64,000 nucleotides of DNA. Source: Larkinella sp049445795. Its GTDB lineage: Bacteria > Bacteroidota > Bacteroidia > Cytophagales > Spirosomataceae. The translations under genes and the position numbers were made by a program. The stretch lies in NCBI RefSeq assembly GCF_049445795.1, contig NZ_JBMSDT010000008.1, positions 1 to 64,000 of the forward strand. The letters run 5' to 3'. Of this stretch, positions 18,162-26,859 are shown one piece after another (position 1 is the stretch's first letter; each line of letters starts with the position of its first letter). Below the pieces are notes generated by a model. The model was not told the origin of the DNA and did not search any database. It saw only the letters and a list, made by a program, of their open reading frames with translations.

Positions 18162-19022
18162 TCACCGCTTCTCACCGGCATCCTGCATTTGTTCGGTCTG
18201 GGCGAAGGCTTCCTTCGCGGGAGGTCCCAGCATCGGTTCGTTGCCGTAAGGCCGGGCCGGTTCTTCGCGAAAAGTCGACCTTCCGTCGATCGAGGGCCCT
18301 TCAGTCCAGCGCCGGTTTGTACCTACGGAGGCTTCCTTGTCCAGGTTAGTGTTCACAAAAGCGTAGCTAAACTCCTGCTGTTCATTGGCTTGCGGGAAAC
18401 TGTTCGGAATCGGGTGGACGTTGCGCAAATCGCCGTGTCCAAGTTCTTCCAGAACCGCCAGCCACTGGTTCTGGTGCATGGTATCGCGGGCAATCAGAAA
18501 GGACAGCATATCTTTCATCCCCGCATCGTTGGTTAGGCTATACAGACGCGTTGCCAGCAGCCGTCCCGTCGATTCGGCCATTACATTGGCGTACATATCG
18601 GCGGCCGTATTGCCCGAGCTAACCACCCAGGAGCCATTGAAGGGAACGCCGTTGGCATCGGCAGCCATCGCACCCAATCCTCCCGAGAGGTAGTGCCGGG
18701 GGTCCATCCCCCCCATAATGGCTTCCACGACCGGGTTTTTTCCCACCAGATCGTCGATCAGGTCGTTGGAAGCGCCTTCCAGGTTCAGGGCTACGGCCGT
18801 CGCCAGCATTTCAATGTGGGAAATCTCCTCGGTTCCGGTATCGAGCAGCATATCGCGATACCGAACCGGCCCCCGCGAATTCCAGGCCTGGAAGAGGTAT
18901 TGCAAACATACCCGAATCTCTCCTTCGATCCCCCCGATGGCTTGCTGAAGCGCCCGGGCAAAGGTCGGGTCCGGTTTTTCGACCCGCACTTTGTACTGCA
19001 ACTTTTTGTCGTGATAAAACAT
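18162..19022 (-). CDS. manganese catalase
   Basis: Breaks down hydrogen peroxide with a dinuclear manganese centre in a ferritin-like four-helix bundle. The metal ligands appear in their usual spacing: E35 in IEGEIRV, E66 and H69 in EEISH, E150 in VMAES and H183 in DTMHQNQW. The 286 residues include a polar C-terminal tail (RSTFREEPARPYG onward) likely to be flexible. There is no signal peptide, so it acts in the cytoplasm. It lies among other stress-linked genes and has its own terminator. Confidence 0.95.
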   Translation of the reverse strand: MFYHDKKLQYKVRVEKPDPTFARALQQAIGGIEGEIRVCLQYLFQAWNSRGPVRYRDMLLDTGTEEISHIEMLATAVALNLEGASNDLIDDLVGKNPVVEAIMGGMDPRHYLSGGLGAMAADANGVPFNGSWVVSSGNTAADMYANVMAESTGRLLATRLYSLTNDAGMKDMLSFLIARDTMHQNQWLAVLEELGHGDLRNVHPIPNSFPQANEQQEFSYAFVNTNLDKEASVGTNRRWTEGPSIDGRSTFREEPARPYGNEPMLGPPAKEAFAQTEQMQDAGEKR

Positions 19023-19167
19023 AAGGCAATCGTCTGTTTAGATACTATTTACTTTGGGGAGAACCCGGCGCTGGCGCGTCTGGCGAACAAGAGGCATTAA
19101 AAATGAGGAACCGGCCCTGTCATTCTTTTCGACAATTCCCTGAACCGGCGCCCCTGTATCGGGTTCG

Positions 19168-19773
19168 TTACGAGCGGTTTTGCGGGAACTGCTCGGCAAT
19201 TCGGGCCACCTCCCGGGTAAGTTGATCGTTGATACGCGACGGATTTCCGATGGCGTTCTCGACCCAGCCCCGCCAGATAAGCTGTTTGGTCCGGGCGTCG
19301 ACCATATCGACTACCACCGTTCCGGCTTCGTATTTCTCCTGGGTATACATTGGGCCCCAGCTACGCCAGCCCCACCAAGATGGCCCCCATCCCCGCCATC
19401 CCCAGCGGCCCCAACCATAAAAAGGTCCGTAAAGTCCAACCGGCCCGGCCTGCTGAGCAACCGTCCGGGTTTTCTGTTCGACGAAAAAATGGTAGCCGAC
19501 AAGCAGGTCAGGACGTCGTTTCGAGGCTCGCAAGCCACGCTGATTCAGCGCCCGCTCGATGGTTTGCTCGACGTTCTGGGTGGCAATGTGATTATAATAA
19601 AGCGGATTTTCACCTGCTTTCACATCCGGTTCCATCCAGGCATAGGATCTGTACCGGGAAAAATCAACGTTCTGTGCGGTGTCGACCCGTACCTTGGGCG
19701 CGCAACTCATCAGACCCATAAACAGGCCCATCACCAGAATTCCAGGTTTTTGCCAGTTTTTCATATTTTTCAT
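19168..19773 (-). CDS. DUF4136 lipoprotein with Trp/Gly-rich insert
   Basis: A 201-residue outer-envelope lipoprotein of the DUF4136 family. The lipobox is LMSC, followed by KVRVDTAQNVDFSRYRSYAW, the typical opening strand, and later RRPDLLVGYHFFVEQ and VVDMVDARTKQLIWRGW, which belong to the conserved fold. Between about residues 113 and 143 lies a striking Trp/Gly-rich stretch (YGWGRWGWRGWGPSWWG). The role of the family is unknown. A second Met at residue 4 is an equally possible start. Confidence 0.85.
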   Translation of the reverse strand: MKNMKNWQKPGILVMGLFMGLMSCAPKVRVDTAQNVDFSRYRSYAWMEPDVKAGENPLYYNHIATQNVEQTIERALNQRGLRASKRRPDLLVGYHFFVEQKTRTVAQQAGPVGLYGPFYGWGRWGWRGWGPSWWGWRSWGPMYTQEKYEAGTVVVDMVDARTKQLIWRGWVENAIGNPSRINDQLTREVARIAEQFPQNRS

Positions 19774-19922
19774 AAGGCAGTCCGATTTTTTGTTCAGTCC
19801 CGGGTAGTCGAATCAATTGTTCGGACCCGGGCATACCGGTTTTAAACTACAATTGGTTCGTAACAAAGAGGTTTCCACCCAGATGGTGAGGTTCCGGACC
19901 TGCGGTTTTGTGTTTTCGCCCC

Positions 19923-20213
19923 TCACATCCGGTTCAGCCAATACCGAAACTCTTCCATCGTTAGTCGTTCAGCCAGGTACGATTCCAAACGGTATCCCTG
20001 CTTCCGAAAACAGAACTGTCGGAATGCCAGCATGTCCCGACAGGTACCGAGCCCCATCCAGCGATAGATTTCCTGTTCGGTCGGACAAAGTGTTTGCAGC
20101 CAGGCTTCTAAATCAGCCTGAACCGGTTCAAATGGCATCGATCCGTAGTACTCCAGAACAATCCGGCGGATCCGTTGCTGCATTGGATCATTCACCAAAG
20201 TAGTCTCTTTCAC
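19923..20213 (-). CDS. small protein of unknown function
   Basis: A soluble protein of up to 96 residues with no recognised domain, rich in aromatic and charged residues (EQEIYRWMGLGTC, FRQFCFRKQGYRLESYL) and probably helical. The longest frame starts with GTG at 20213, only three bases after the stop of the 54-residue gene upstream, which would suggest coupling. The ATG at 20183 (MQQRIRR, 86 residues) is the main alternative. Coding is likely from its composition, but there is no family support from sequence alone. Confidence 0.55.
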   Translation of the reverse strand: MKETTLVNDPMQQRIRRIVLEYYGSMPFEPVQADLEAWLQTLCPTEQEIYRWMGLGTCRDMLAFRQFCFRKQGYRLESYLAERLTMEEFRYWLNRM

Positions 20214-20216
20214 ACG

Positions 20217-20381
20217 TCAAGGAGTAGGGTCAAACGGATAGGCGGCTACTCGCTTGCGCTTTTTCTTCCGTGTTTTTTTGGGAGCACGTTTTTTTTCCGT
20301 CGACAACACATAAAGCAGGAGTAAGCCTGCTGCGAGTAGCAATCCCAGCAACGGGTAAAATAAAGTTTTGATCTCTTCCAT
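20217..20381 (-). CDS. 54-residue single-pass membrane protein with basic tail
   Basis: A short frame starting with ATG at 20381 and ending at TGA 20217-20219. Residues 8-27 form one hydrophobic helix (YPLLGLLLAAGLLLLYVL). The next stretch is dense in Lys and Arg (KKRAPKKTRKKKRKR) before an acidic end (FDPTP). The positive-inside rule would place the basic tail in the cytoplasm, where it could touch nucleic acid or lipid head groups. It precedes the small gene at 19923-20213 by three bases. No family is recognised. Confidence 0.55.
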   Translation of the reverse strand: MEEIKTLFYPLLGLLLAAGLLLLYVLSTEKKRAPKKTRKKKRKRVAAYPFDPTP

Positions 20382-20639
20382 TGATTCAACCGGGTTAGGA
20401 TTTGAACCAATAGAACTATCTTGAACTCGGCATACATTTCCAACCCATTATCCAATGAGTATTTGGACCAACGAATAAAATAAGTGGCATAATCACCCAA
20501 CCTCCTCTCAAAAAGAGTACTACATCTATCGTTTCATTTAATACTAGACCGAATCCTAACTCTTTTCTTTTTTTCACATCGTATGTCTGATGCAGTCGGT
20601 TTACGGATAAAGTCACCAAAAAATTAGAAAAACTCAGCG

Positions 20640-21095
20640 ATGAAAAAAGTATTAATCGTGGCAGTGATGCTCATAGCAGCGACTACAATCGGATCGCAGG
20701 CCCAATCGACTTCCAGCAGCAGTTCTTCCAGCCAGGAACAGACCGGTGCCAGCGGGAGCGGTCAAACCAGCGGTTCAACCGGGGTTACTTCCGGTGCCAG
20801 CGAACAATCCGGGAATTCAGGACGTACTGTAACCGGGGCCAATGGCCAAACTTCCGGCACCAGCGGTCGGCAGGGGGCGGGCAGCAACACGCAGGGCACC
20901 ACGGGACAACAAAGCCGGAGCCGTCGGTCGAGCGACCAGTCTTCGGCGGGAGTCGAATCTCCATCTGCCAGCGGTTCAGGTGCGCAGGGGATGTCCGGTA
21001 GCGGTTCAGGCAACAAAAAAGCGAAACGTTCACAGAAAACCGGTAGCTCATCGGATTCTGCAAACTCTCCGAACCAGAACGGTTCACAACGGTAA
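20640..21095 (+). CDS. secreted Ser/Gly/Thr-rich low-complexity protein
   Basis: A 151-residue protein with a clear signal peptide (MKKVLIVAVMLIAATTIGSQAQ, cleaved after AQ) and a mature part almost wholly Ser, Gly, Thr, Gln and Asn. Imperfect repeats of the type SGxxSGxxG are seen (GSGQTSGSTG, NGQTSGTSG, SGSGAQGMSGSGSG). A basic patch, SRSRR, and later KKAKRSQK interrupt it. It is probably disordered after export. It has its own hairpin terminator. The function is unknown; similar proteins are often annotated only as hypothetical. Confidence 0.7.
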   Translation: MKKVLIVAVMLIAATTIGSQAQSTSSSSSSSQEQTGASGSGQTSGSTGVTSGASEQSGNSGRTVTGANGQTSGTSGRQGAGSNTQGTTGQQSRSRRSSDQSSAGVESPSASGSGAQGMSGSGSGNKKAKRSQKTGSSSDSANSPNQNGSQR

Positions 21096-21123
21096 GTATG
21101 AGGTGTAATGATTGGTAAAAAGT

Positions 21124-21163
21124 AATGAACGTAGCCGACCAAGTGGCTACGTTCATTCTTTTA
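21124..21163 (+). terminator. intrinsic terminator after the Ser-rich gene
   Basis: A perfect 13-base stem (AATGAACGTAGCC at 21124-21136 with its complement at 21145-21157) and an eight-base loop, followed by CTTTTA. Confidence 0.8.
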
Positions 21164-21316
21164 TACCCCCGGCTCTCCATCAAATGTTAAAGTTCTTCGA
21201 ATCGCAGTCTCATTTCCTATAAAACCGGGAACATTTCCGGTTTCATGAGTTTTCCCTTGCACCTAGGAATTTGTGAACATGAAAATGATCGACATTCGCG
21301 CCCTGAGAGGACCCAA

Positions 21317-21793
21317 CTACTGGCCCACGCGCTGGCACAAGTTAATCGTGATAAAGTTGGACCTGGAGCAACAATTGATGACGTTTTTAATAATACGGCC
21401 TTTGCCCACTCCTGCACGAACGCTACCTGGCCGAACCACTGGTGATCGCCGGGACCAGCGCCGGAGTGGGCAAAGGCCGTATTGCATGTTAGTCAGCCCA
21501 CCCGTCGAGGTTGCCGAAGCCAGGTTGCCCCGGCTGTCGAGAGCCACGGCCCCGACGGTTCCCCTTCCGGTGTTTTTACGGCTGTGATCCAACCGGGTGC
21601 GGTTTTCGGCCTGTGCTTCCTTTACTTGCTGAAACTGGTGTTCGGTGGAAAAATAATCGTCTGGTTCGAACGGTAACTGGTGTTCGCGGGCAAAAACTTC
21701 GGCCCCCGTTCCCAGCAGAAAGACGTTTTCCGACTGTTCCATCACGGTCCGGTTGATGGTCCCCGAACCACCGTGGATCGCAATGGTGTACAT
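21317..21793 (-). pseudogene. decayed isoaspartyl peptidase/L-asparaginase gene
   Basis: The frame begins like a type-2 asparaginase (MYTIAIHGGSGTI) and then jumps directly to a segment normally found near residue 100 and beyond (VMEQSENVFLLGTGAEVFAREH), so about 90 residues of the alpha subunit are missing in frame. The autocleavage site and nucleophile Thr follow (NTGRGTVGAVALDSRGNLA), then TSTGGLTNMQYG. After that the sequence turns into unrelated Arg/Pro-rich residues where a 21-base inverted duplication begins. The rest of the beta subunit is lost. It starts ten bases after the LEA-like gene on the same strand. Confidence 0.75.
21392..21483. repeat. 21-base perfect inverted repeat in the asparaginase remnant
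   Basis: 21392-21412 (AATACGGCCTTTGCCCACTC plus C) is exactly inverted at 21463-21483, with a 50-base loop. It marks the point where the asparaginase-like reading frame loses similarity, consistent with a fold-back duplication or inversion scar. Confidence 0.75.
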
Positions 21794-21803
21794 AGGTGTT
21801 TCG

Positions 21804-22712
21804 TCAATCTTTCTTGAAATCGGCCAGGGTGCCCCGGATGACGGTGTTTAGCTGGCTGTTCTGAAACATGGAATTCCCTCCTTTGTCGATGATCTTGCAC
21901 CGGAATGTCACCAGAAAAGGCGTGTCCTTTTTGTCAAACACCATCTTGGGCAACAGCCCCAGGGTTTGGCCGGGTTTCACCGTCATTGGAAACACCACCG
22001 GGGTTGTCGCCTGCTTTTTGATCAGAATCGGTTCGGGTTGATCGCTCTCGGCGATTTCTTTCCCTTCAATCATTACCGTGTAGTGGGTATCGGTAAAATT
22101 GAACGGAAACCGGTTTTTATTCGTAATGCTGACTTTAGCGGCTACCTCGGTTTCTTTCAGGCCCAGTTTGGCCAGGTCCAGATCTTCCACGTTGATTTTG
22201 GGCAGAAAAAACGTCGGCAAACGCTTTGTAATGGTCTGTTCAAACGTCCGGTTGCCCAGAATCGGCACATCCAGATCAAATGTACTTCGAACGGTGTACG
22301 TCGTGCTGTCGACATCGTTTTGTTCCAGCGTCTTAAGTACGGTAAGCAGCTTTTGATTGATCAGCTCGACCGGCAATGTTACCAGGGTACTATCACCGGA
22401 TTTTACTTCGATCGGCTTCTCGTAAGCGTCTTCCGCGATCGGCGTATCGGCCATCAGAATAGTGTACTTCAGCCCTTTTGCTTTGAAGCCCACCGGCAAG
22501 GGATTATCAATCAGCAGTTTGACATTCATCCGGATCCGGTCGTCATCAATGCTCGTAATCTGGAGCGTACTCATTTCCAGCCGGGGTTTGAGCGTTCCGT
22601 TGTAAGCGCCCCCTTCGTCCTCCGCCCGGTTTTTCAGTCGGCTATACCAGACATACGCACCGATAAAGCCAATGAACAGAATTCCGAGCGCAATAAGCCA
22701 TCCCTTTTTCAT
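21804..22712 (-). CDS. LEA14/WHy-domain-like membrane-anchored protein
   Basis: A 302-residue protein with an N-terminal transmembrane helix (residues 5-23) and two tandem beta-sandwich units of the LEA type-2/water-stress-hypersensitive kind. The first (about 45-165) contains LLIDNPLPVGFKAKGLKYTI and the second (about 170-295) contains VSITNKNRFPFNFTDTHYTVMI. The alternating hydrophobic pattern and the conserved N-P/N-R-F pair are typical of the family. A periplasmic protective or binding role is inferred only from relatives linked to desiccation stress. The start is the ATG at 22712. Confidence 0.8.
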   Translation of the reverse strand: MKKGWLIALGILFIGFIGAYVWYSRLKNRAEDEGGAYNGTLKPRLEMSTLQITSIDDDRIRMNVKLLIDNPLPVGFKAKGLKYTILMADTPIAEDAYEKPIEVKSGDSTLVTLPVELINQKLLTVLKTLEQNDVDSTTYTVRSTFDLDVPILGNRTFEQTITKRLPTFFLPKINVEDLDLAKLGLKETEVAAKVSITNKNRFPFNFTDTHYTVMIEGKEIAESDQPEPILIKKQATTPVVFPMTVKPGQTLGLLPKMVFDKKDTPFLVTFRCKIIDKGGNSMFQNSQLNTVIRGTLADFKKD

Positions 22713-23276
22713 ATCGTTCTCTTTTACAGTTCGTCGTCAGGAGTTTGAGCGGAAGAAATTCGTTTTCAATCCGTTTCATCGGCTGCACCACAGTTCTTTT
22801 CACAAAACCAGGATTGCTTTTAGATGTTTACAACCGTACCGTGATCTTCAGGGAACAAATTGCCGCCGTAACTAGCGATTCAGACCGGCCAGCCCAGGGC
22901 ACAAGACCTATTCGTTGCTACTGGGCTGATCGAGCTTATTCCGAATCTCCCACTTCAGGTCGGCCCCGGTATACAAAAGGTTAGCGGAATCGCCTAGGCG
23001 CTGACATCCAGACATCTTCGTACAGGCATTCCATCAGATCATTCCGGGTGGGTATCTGAATCTCTCGCATCCGGGCAGTACCAGCTACAATTTTATGGTG
23101 TACAAGTAACCGCCTGGTTCCGGCCTGAAATGAGGATTCGGCCAGACGACCGCAGCCTCATTTCGGCTCTCCCCCCAAAACTATCCGGCCCAAACGTTGC
23201 TTTTGGTTTCACAGAAGTGAACCGGATTTGCCGGTTCGTTGTAGCACCAGAATTCACGAACTTACCCCGCAAGCCC
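22713..23276. other. 564-base region without a clear gene
   Basis: No frame here looks coding along its length. A short minus-strand stretch around 22996-23070 encodes MREIQIPTRNDLMECLYED before a stop and could be debris of a lost gene. Together with the decayed genes on either side, this looks like an eroding segment. Confidence 0.4.
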
Positions 23277-23525
23277 ATGAAAATCGGAAACCGCTTACTG
23301 AAACACCTAACCAAAAAATACGAACCATCGAAACTGGTGTCGTTCAGATTTGGCCGCTATGACGTCGCCCTGAAAACGGATGAGGAAGGCAATGCGGTAC
23401 TGGCTTTTGTCGGACAAGCCAACGAGCAGGGCATCATCCGGGGCGATCAGTTCACCCGGCGGCTGGTGAAAGATACTTCCGGAGCCTTCATCAAAGACCA
23501 CTGGGATTACAAAGGGAAAGTTTGA
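23277..23525 (+). CDS. small protein of unknown function
   Basis: An 82-residue basic, soluble protein that I cannot assign. It opens MKIGNRLLKHLTKKYE and continues with FRFGRYDVALKTDEEG and AVLAFVGQANEQGIIRGDQF, a pattern of short beta strands, ending DHWDYKGKV. The ATG at 23277 is chosen because codons upstream of it in the same frame look unlike protein. It stands alone between the gene-free region and a remnant. No catalytic motif is visible. Confidence 0.6.
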   Translation: MKIGNRLLKHLTKKYEPSKLVSFRFGRYDVALKTDEEGNAVLAFVGQANEQGIIRGDQFTRRLVKDTSGAFIKDHWDYKGKV

Positions 23526-23554
23526 CGGCAAACGCTCCTAGAACGGTAAAATTT

Positions 23555-23850
23555 TCATCGTTTCGTATGTCGGGCGTTAGCTTGCAGGTACAGGAAATGT
23601 CCCATGATTCCGTGCAGGTTGCTCACAAGTTGGTGGGCCTCCGGAAAGGTTTCGGCGTTGATCAGCACCACCACCATCGAAACCGCATGGCCTTTGAGAA
23701 AACACAAAGGTGCCAGCGTGCCGCCTTCGGGATGTCCGGGCAGCGAGTTTGACCAGCGAATACAGCACCGTTCCGTCCTTGCCGCGTCGGCTGTACAGGT
23801 TCTCAACCGATTGGGGCTGAATCTGATTCGTTGCCAGGCGGTCACTTTAA
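23555..23850 (-). pseudogene. frameshifted remnant, possibly of a serine hydrolase
   Basis: Two minus-strand frames each look protein-like over part of this stretch. One reads QPQSVENLYSRRGKDGTVLY and LVKLAAR (about 23850-23745). The other continues GHPEGGTLAPLCFLKGHAVS and VVVLINAETFPEAHQL (about 23740-23590). A single frameshift near 23745 would join them. The second part resembles the C-terminal strand of class-C beta-lactamase-like hydrolases, but this is a weak resemblance. Confidence 0.35.
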
Positions 23851-23904
23851 AAGAGTCCTGAACTGTTTCCGCGTGGTCCATACGTGTAGTTGTTGATCCG
23901 TGAT

Positions 23905-24870
23905 TTAGCTTGGCAGCAGATCCGGCAGCACGTGTTGACCAAAATCATCGATAAACCGCTCCTGTTCCCGGTTGACGTTGTGCAGCATCAGCCGCTCGAA
24001 GCCCAGGTCCAGGTCCTGCCGGAGCCAGTCCAGATGCTGACGAAGGTCGGCCGAAATCCGCACCATCCGGTCGACTTCCTTCAGATTGACGAACTGACCA
24101 GCCGCATCGAACTGCTCCGGCATCCGCAGTTCCGTCAGCATATTGTTTGGAAAAATGTTGGCCCGCCATTGGTCGTAAGCTCCCTGACGCGCCCGCTCCT
24201 CCGTTCGATCATACGAAAGCTGGACTTTCAGGTACATCGGTTTTCCCTCGCCCCCACCCCGGCGAAACGCTTCCACCACCTTCCGCAACGCATCGGGCGG
24301 CTGCGAGATCGTCAGTAAACCGTCGGCCCAACCGCCTACCCACTCGGCGGTTTTGGCGGTTACAGCGGCCCCAATCAGCAGCGGTTTTATGGCAGGTAGC
24401 GTATACAACCGGGCTTCATCCACCGTGACCAGGCCCTTGTGCGTGACGGTTTCGCCCTTCCAAAGCGCCCGGATCACGTCCACGCACTCCTTCAAGCGGG
24501 CATTCCGCTCGGCTTTGTTAGGCCATCGTTCACCGGTAATGTGTTCGTTGAGGGCCTGTCCCGAACCCACGGCAATCCAGAACCGTTCCGGAAAAAGCTC
24601 GGCCAGCGTAGCCGCTGCCTGAGCAATGATGGCGGGATGATACCGCTGTCCGGGGGCATTGACCACCCCAAACGGAACCTGTGTCGCCTGCAGAGCCGCT
24701 CCGAGCCACGACCAGGCAAACCCGCTTTCACCCTGCTCTTCGGTCCACGGATGAAAATGATCCGAGCAGGAAGCGGCCGTAAAACCGGCCTGCTCGGCCC
24801 GTTGTACATTGCTCAGCAAGGTGCTGGGCTTAAACTGTTCGTGCGATGAATGATACCCAATCTTGAGCAT
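23905..24870 (-). CDS. luciferase-like flavin-dependent oxidoreductase
   Basis: A 321-residue TIM-barrel protein of the bacterial luciferase-like superfamily, most like the group described as probable non-F420 flavinoid oxidoreductases. Signatures are IGYHSSHEQFKPS at the N-terminus, CSDHFHPWTEEQGESGFAW around residue 35, RFWIAVGSGQALNEH and RLKECVDVIRALWKGE, with the long C-terminal DWLRQDLDLGFERLMLHNV helix region. The substrate is unknown. It is transcribed after treZ, 81 bases downstream on the same strand. Confidence 0.85.
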   Translation of the reverse strand: MLKIGYHSSHEQFKPSTLLSNVQRAEQAGFTAASCSDHFHPWTEEQGESGFAWSWLGAALQATQVPFGVVNAPGQRYHPAIIAQAAATLAELFPERFWIAVGSGQALNEHITGERWPNKAERNARLKECVDVIRALWKGETVTHKGLVTVDEARLYTLPAIKPLLIGAAVTAKTAEWVGGWADGLLTISQPPDALRKVVEAFRRGGGEGKPMYLKVQLSYDRTEERARQGAYDQWRANIFPNNMLTELRMPEQFDAAGQFVNLKEVDRMVRISADLRQHLDWLRQDLDLGFERLMLHNVNREQERFIDDFGQHVLPDLLPS

Positions 24871-24951
24871 AGTTGTTTTGACGCCGGAAGCAGTTTCGGT
24901 TGCCCAATCCCGGTCTTCGTGTTGGTGATCTGACTGGTAAATCCTATTGGG

Positions 24952-26859
24952 TCATTGTATCGAAAGAATCCGGATCGACTCCGGTGCCAGCAGCCAGGCT
25001 CTGTCGTCCGGCGATTGTCCCGAGTGGGAGTCCGGGCGAGTCGGTGGTTGACTGCCTGATCCACCCGGTGTCCATTGCGGGTCCGCCGAGTCGAACAAGG
25101 TTTGCCAGCCTTCGCTCTTCTCCGGCCGGGCCACCTCCTGCGGTTCCGTCGAAAAATTTAACAGACAAAACACCTGCTGATCGCCATGCCAGCGGTGCAG
25201 CCGGATGGTTTGCCGGTCTTCATCCACACGCACGTCGAGTTGCAGGCGACTCAAGTGCCGCAGAGCAGGATGTTGTTTCCGAAGGGCAATGAGTGTCTGG
25301 TAATACCGAAACAGCGTCTGGTGCGGTTCTTGCGACAATAGCTCCCACTGTAATTTGGATTGCTGAAACGTAGTGACTGCCACCGGGTCGGGCACCTCGC
25401 CTTCGTCGTGGAAACAAGCAAATTCCTGCTTTCGGCCCTTCCGGACCGCTTCGACGAGTTCGGGGTCGGTATGGCTCACGAAGTAAAGAAACGGGTTCGA
25501 TTCGCCCCACTCTTCGCCCATGAATAGCAGCGGCAGAAACGGACTCACCAGCACGGCCCCCGCCAGCAGTTTCTGCATTTCGAAACTGACCAACTGGCTG
25601 GTTCGTTCGCCGAGCATCCGGTTGCCGATCTGGTCATGATTTTGGGAGAACACTACAAACTGCGCACCCGAACGCTCCGGGGCTTTCCGGCCGAAGTGCC
25701 GTTTGCGGTGTGCCGAAAACTGCCCATCGTACACGTAGGCATCCCGATACGATTTGGCGACATGGGCAATTCCTTCAAAATCCGAGTAATAGCCCCGTCG
25801 CTCCTCCCCGGAGGCTACCCGTAACGCGTGGTGAAATTCGTCCATCCACTGTGCATCCATGCCAAAACCCTGCTCGGTCAGCGGATTGATAAACCGGGGG
25901 TCGTTCAGGTCATTTTCCACAATCAGGTAGTGCTGCCGACCCGTGGTTTCCATCAGCCGGTCGACCTGCTCCCGGATTTCCTGAAGAATATGCACCGGGC
26001 TAAAGTCCTTGATGGCGTGAACCGCATCCAACCGCAGGGCATCGATGTGGAAATCCCGGAGCCACATCAGGACGTTTTCGATAAAAAACCGCCGGATGCC
26101 GTCAGACCAAACATCGTCGAAGTTAATGGCGTCACCCCAGGGCGTGCAGTATTTGCTGGTCAGGTACGGCCCGAAGTCGGTGAAGTAATTTCCTTCGGGG
26201 CCGAAATGGTTGTACACCACATCAAGAATGACGGCCATACCCTTCTGGTGGCAGGTATCGACCAATTGCTGCAACCCAGCCGCCCCCCCGTACGAATCCT
26301 GGGCCGCGTAAGGCAACACCCCGTCATAGCCCCAGTTGCGGTCGCCGGGGAATTGGGCAATGGGCATGATTTCGATGGCGTTGACGCCCAGAGACTTCAG
26401 GTAATCCAGCTTCCGGGCAATGCCTTCAAAGGTTCCTTCGGGGGTAAACGTCCCGACGTGAAGCTCGTAGATCACATACTCTTCCAAGGGCAGATTTGGC
26501 CAGTCCGGATCGTTCCAGGAAAACCGGGTGGTATCCACGGCTCCTGACGGCCCATGAACCCCTTCCGGTTGCGCCAGTGACGCCGGATCGGGCCGCACTT
26601 TTTCACCGTTCAGCCGGAACTGGTACCGATCGCCGGGCTGGAGCCGTGCGGTGCTCAGTGTCCAATACCCCTGCGTTTGCTTTTCCAGCGGCAGACAATC
26701 CGATGGGTCAATCAGAAGCAAATCGACCGATTCGGCTAACGGAGCCCAGACGACCACCTCTGCCATCCCGTCTCCGGTAAATGTGACACCGAGTGACCGT
26801 CGGTGTACGTCCAGTTCGGGTGTAAATTGCTGTGTCAATGTAGAATTCGTCGTATTCAT
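24952..26859 (-). CDS. treZ: malto-oligosyltrehalose trehalohydrolase
   Basis: Releases trehalose from the reducing end of malto-oligosyltrehalose, the second step of the TreY/TreZ route. The 635-residue GH13 enzyme has an N-terminal beta-sandwich (about 1-120), the barrel with DVVYNHFGPEGNYF (213-226), nucleophile D278 in ALRLDAVHAI, acid E315 in LIVENDLNDPRF and FSQNHDQIGNR near 405, and a C-terminal all-beta domain. The last 60 residues are Pro/Ser-rich (GGSGSQPPTRPDSHSG) and look like an addition. The partner TreY is encoded 27 kb away at 53731, and a second treZ end lies at 63604. Confidence 0.95.
   Translation of the reverse strand: MNTTNSTLTQQFTPELDVHRRSLGVTFTGDGMAEVVVWAPLAESVDLLLIDPSDCLPLEKQTQGYWTLSTARLQPGDRYQFRLNGEKVRPDPASLAQPEGVHGPSGAVDTTRFSWNDPDWPNLPLEEYVIYELHVGTFTPEGTFEGIARKLDYLKSLGVNAIEIMPIAQFPGDRNWGYDGVLPYAAQDSYGGAAGLQQLVDTCHQKGMAVILDVVYNHFGPEGNYFTDFGPYLTSKYCTPWGDAINFDDVWSDGIRRFFIENVLMWLRDFHIDALRLDAVHAIKDFSPVHILQEIREQVDRLMETTGRQHYLIVENDLNDPRFINPLTEQGFGMDAQWMDEFHHALRVASGEERRGYYSDFEGIAHVAKSYRDAYVYDGQFSAHRKRHFGRKAPERSGAQFVVFSQNHDQIGNRMLGERTSQLVSFEMQKLLAGAVLVSPFLPLLFMGEEWGESNPFLYFVSHTDPELVEAVRKGRKQEFACFHDEGEVPDPVAVTTFQQSKLQWELLSQEPHQTLFRYYQTLIALRKQHPALRHLSRLQLDVRVDEDRQTIRLHRWHGDQQVFCLLNFSTEPQEVARPEKSEGWQTLFDSADPQWTPGGSGSQPPTRPDSHSGQSPDDRAWLLAPESIRILSIQ

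Noticed and set aside
20246..20500. 84-codon minus-strand frame overlapping the 54-residue membrane protein
   Set aside because: Its Cys/Trp-rich sequence looks random. The overlapping shorter frame has a clean membrane helix and a basic tail.
22996..23070. Short minus-strand peptide starting MREIQIPTRND
   Set aside because: Too short and without context. It is noted only as possible debris of a lost gene.
23093..23314. 73-codon minus-strand frame in the gap before 23277
   Set aside because: It overlaps the start of the small plus-strand gene and has random-looking composition.
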